From: Typhlomys cinereus | Taxonomy: Eukaryota; Chordata; Mammalia; Rodentia; Platacanthomyidae | DNA: 64,000 nucleotides | Direction of reading: 5' to 3' | Assembly (NCBI GenBank): GCA_023101885.1 | Contig: JALPQD010000402.1 | Coordinates: forward strand, 947,017 to 1,011,016 | Part shown: piece after piece, positions 61,525 through 64,000 of the stretch | Layout: every line of letters starts with the position of its first letter | How positions within the stretch are numbered: position 1 is the first letter of the stretch | Program-made: the position numbers and the translations under genes | Notes under the pieces: model-generated | What the model saw: the letters and a program-made list of their open reading frames with translations, nothing else | The model's database searches: none | What the model was told of the DNA's origin: nothing

Positions 61525-64000
61525 ATGTCTGGAATTAACAATAGTTTCTCCATTATAACACTAAATGTTAATGGACTTAATTCACCGATCAAGAGACACA
61601 GATTACAAACTTGGATTAAAAATCACCATCCATCAATCTGTTGCCTGCAGGAAACCCATCTCACCACAAAAGATAGGCACGCTCTAAAAATAAAAGGCTG
61701 GTCAACAATTCTACAAGCAAATGGAAGCAGAAAACAGGCAGGGGTAGCCATTATGCTATCAGACAAAGTGGATTTCAAACCAAAAAAAATTATAAGAGAC
61801 ACGGATGGATACTACATTTTAGTCAGAGGTACAATTCACCAGGAAGATTTCACAATACTGAACATATATGCACCCAATACGGGCCCCTCCACATTCATTA
61901 AGAAAACCCTACAGCGTCTAAAGCAAGAAATCAACCCCCAAACGATAATTCTTGGGGACTTCAACATCGCCCTCTCTACATGGGATAGGTCAACAGGTCA
62001 AAAGCTTAACAGAGACACTTTGGAACTTAATCAAACCCTGAAAGAAATGGACCTCACAGATCTATCGAACTTTTCACCCACGCACCAAAGAATATACATT
62101 TTTCTCAGCAGCACACGGAACTTTCTCCAAAATAGATCACATATTGGGCCACAAAATGAATCTACACATATACAAGAAAGTTGAAATTCTAACCTGTGCC
62201 CTATCAGACCACCACGGCCTAAAGCTGGACATCCACAACACATCAAACAAGAGAAAATACACTAACTCCTGGAAACTTAACACTATGATGCTGAATGAGA
62301 ACTGGATTCAGGAAGAAATTAAAAAGGAAATTCAAGATTTCCTGAAAGTGAATGATAACGAAAATACGACTTACCAAAATCTCTGGGACACAATGAAAGC
62401 TGTTCTAAGAGGTAAGTTCATAGCTCTTAATGCCCACGTCAAAAAAATGGAAACATCAGAAATAAACAACTTAACAATGCAGCTTAAAGCTTTAGAGAAA
62501 CTAGAACAATCTGATCCCAAAAGCAGTAGAAGAGAAGAGATTAGCAAAATAAGGGGAGAAATATCTGAAATCGAGACTAAGAAAACGATAGAAAAAATCA
62601 ACCAATCAAAAAGCTGGTTCTTTGAAAAAATCAACAAGATTGATACACCCCTAGCTAAACTAACCAAAAGCAAGAGAGAGAAAACCCAAATTAACAAAAT
62701 TAGAAATGAACATGGAGTTATCACTACTGATACCCAAGAAATCCAGAGAATTATAACATCATATTTCAAAAACTTATACTCTGTGAAGTTTGACAACACA
62801 AAAGAGATGGATGAATTTCTAAGTAAACACAACTTACCTAAATTGAATCAGGAAGTTGTGAATTATTTAAATAGTCCTATAACATATAAGGAAATTGAGG
62901 AAGTAATCTCGAATCTTCCCACCAAAAAATGTCCTGGACCAGATGGATTCAGCACAGAGTTCTACCAGACATTTAAGGAGTTAATAACACCAATACTCCT
63001 TAAACTGTTCCATCAAATAGCAAAGGAAGGAACACTACCAAATTCCTTCTATGAAGCTAATATCGTTTTAATCCCAAAACCTAATAAAGATTCACTTAAA
63101 AAAGAAAAGTATAGGCCGATCTCCCTGATGAACACAGACGCAAAGATTCTCAACAAAGTCTTAGCAAATCGGATTCAAAAACATATTAAAAAGATTATTC
63201 ATGGGGACCAAGTAGGCTTCATCCCCGGCACACAAGGTTGGTTCAACATACGCAAATCAATAAATGTAATTCATCATGTAAACCAGTCCAAAGTCCAAGA
63301 CCACATAATACTCTCGATAGATGCAGAAAAAGCTTTTGACAAGATCCAACAGCCTTTTATGATCAAAACGCTAGAGACAGTAGGAATGGAAGGAACCTTT
63401 ATCAATATAATAAAAGCTGTATACAACAAGCCCACAGCAAGGATTATGCTCAATGGGGAACAATTGGAAGCATTCCCACTTCGATCAGGAACTAGACAAG
63501 GCTGTCCACTCTCACCACTTCTATTCAATATTGTACTTGAAGTCTTAGCTGAAGCCATAAGACAAGAAAGGGACATAAGAGGGATTCAAATCGGCAAGGA
63601 AGAAATCAAGCTATCCCTATTTGCAGATGACATGATCTTATACCTGAGGGATCCCAAAAACTCCACCAGGAAGCTCCTGGAACTAATTGAGAAGTTCAGC
63701 AGGGTGGCAGGATACAAAATAAATGTGCAAAAATCAGAGGCCTTCCTATATGCCCAGAATGAAAGAAGTGAAAAAGCCTTGAGAGAAACCATGCCATTTA
63801 CTATAATCCCTAAAAAAATGAAATACCTTGGTATAAACCTAACTAAGGAGGTAAAAGACCTTTACAATGAAAACTTTAAAACCCTAAAGAAAGAAATTGC
63901 AGAAGACACCAGAAGGTGGAAAGACCTCCCTTGTTCCTGGATTGGCAGAATCAACATTGTGAAAATGACTATTCTACCAAAGGCAATATACAGATTCAAT
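61525..64000 (+). pseudogene. ORF2: LINE-1 ORF2, 2-base deletion, continues past window
   Basis: It starts [17 protein letters not shown] and holds the endonuclease motifs LQETHL and GDFN. At about 62,061-62,064 the sequence reads agatctatcg where the other copies have agatctctatcg. The two-base loss ends the first frame at 62,184, before the SDHH block. The second frame then appears open through the endonuclease end and RT (SLFADDMIL at about 63,615) to the window edge. A single lesion therefore separates this copy from an open frame within the visible part. Confidence 0.9.

Larger units (their letters stand above)
60062..64000 (+). mobile_element. Young LINE-1 with monomeric promoter, cut by window edge
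   Basis: GC-rich 5' UTR, intact ORF1 and the first ~2.5 kb of ORF2. Sequence is close to the element at 29.6-36.0 kb. Confidence 0.94.

Overview
The window is nuclear DNA from a placental mammal, almost certainly a rodent. It is full of LINE-1 (L1) elements, tRNA-derived SINEs and LTRs, and the genes are split into small exons with GT/AG introns. No canonical mouse B1 or B2 SINE was recognised. The dominant young SINE begins ggggctggagaggtggctca, which suggests a non-murine lineage; the species cannot be named from sequence alone.

The cellular content is one cluster of paired immunoglobulin-like receptors (PIR/LILR family), all on the minus strand. Gene A (12.7-17.3 kb) is an inhibitory-type receptor. 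Its nine exons join in frame to 437 codons: two-exon signal peptide, Ig domains of D1, D2 and D4 type, an uncharged transmembrane segment and a tail with two ITIM-like motifs. Its D3 exon is a dead pseudoexon, and a third ITIM-like motif lies beyond the stop. Gene B (41.7-45.3 kb) has the six-Ig layout of a PIR and an activating-type transmembrane exon, but it is broken: lost splice acceptor, nonsense codons, frameshifts and loss of the transmembrane arginine. Further decayed copies lie at 20.9-24.1 kb (three transmembrane exons), 27.5-29.0 kb (D4, D3, signal) and 47.3-49.5 kb (D4 to signal). All four activating-type transmembrane exons have lost the arginine normally used to bind the FcR gamma adaptor, so only an inhibitory receptor still looks codable here.

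The rest is mostly repeats. An L1 with an intact 1,275-aa ORF2 occupies 1-6.2 kb (minus). Internally deleted and truncated L1s fill 6.2-11 kb. A nearly full-length but broken L1 lies at 29.6-36.0 kb (minus). An old plus-strand L1 with a nested L1 insertion lies at 52.7-57.4 kb. A young L1 with intact ORF1 starts at 60.06 kb and runs off the right edge. The 29.6 and 60 kb L1s carry GC-rich promoter monomers of about 220 bp; the first L1 carries an unrelated 5' UTR. A Ptov1 processed pseudogene (24.2-25.6 kb) has landed inside one receptor relic. Two LTRs without internal sequence and the 5' end of a betaretrovirus-like ERV lie between the receptor units.
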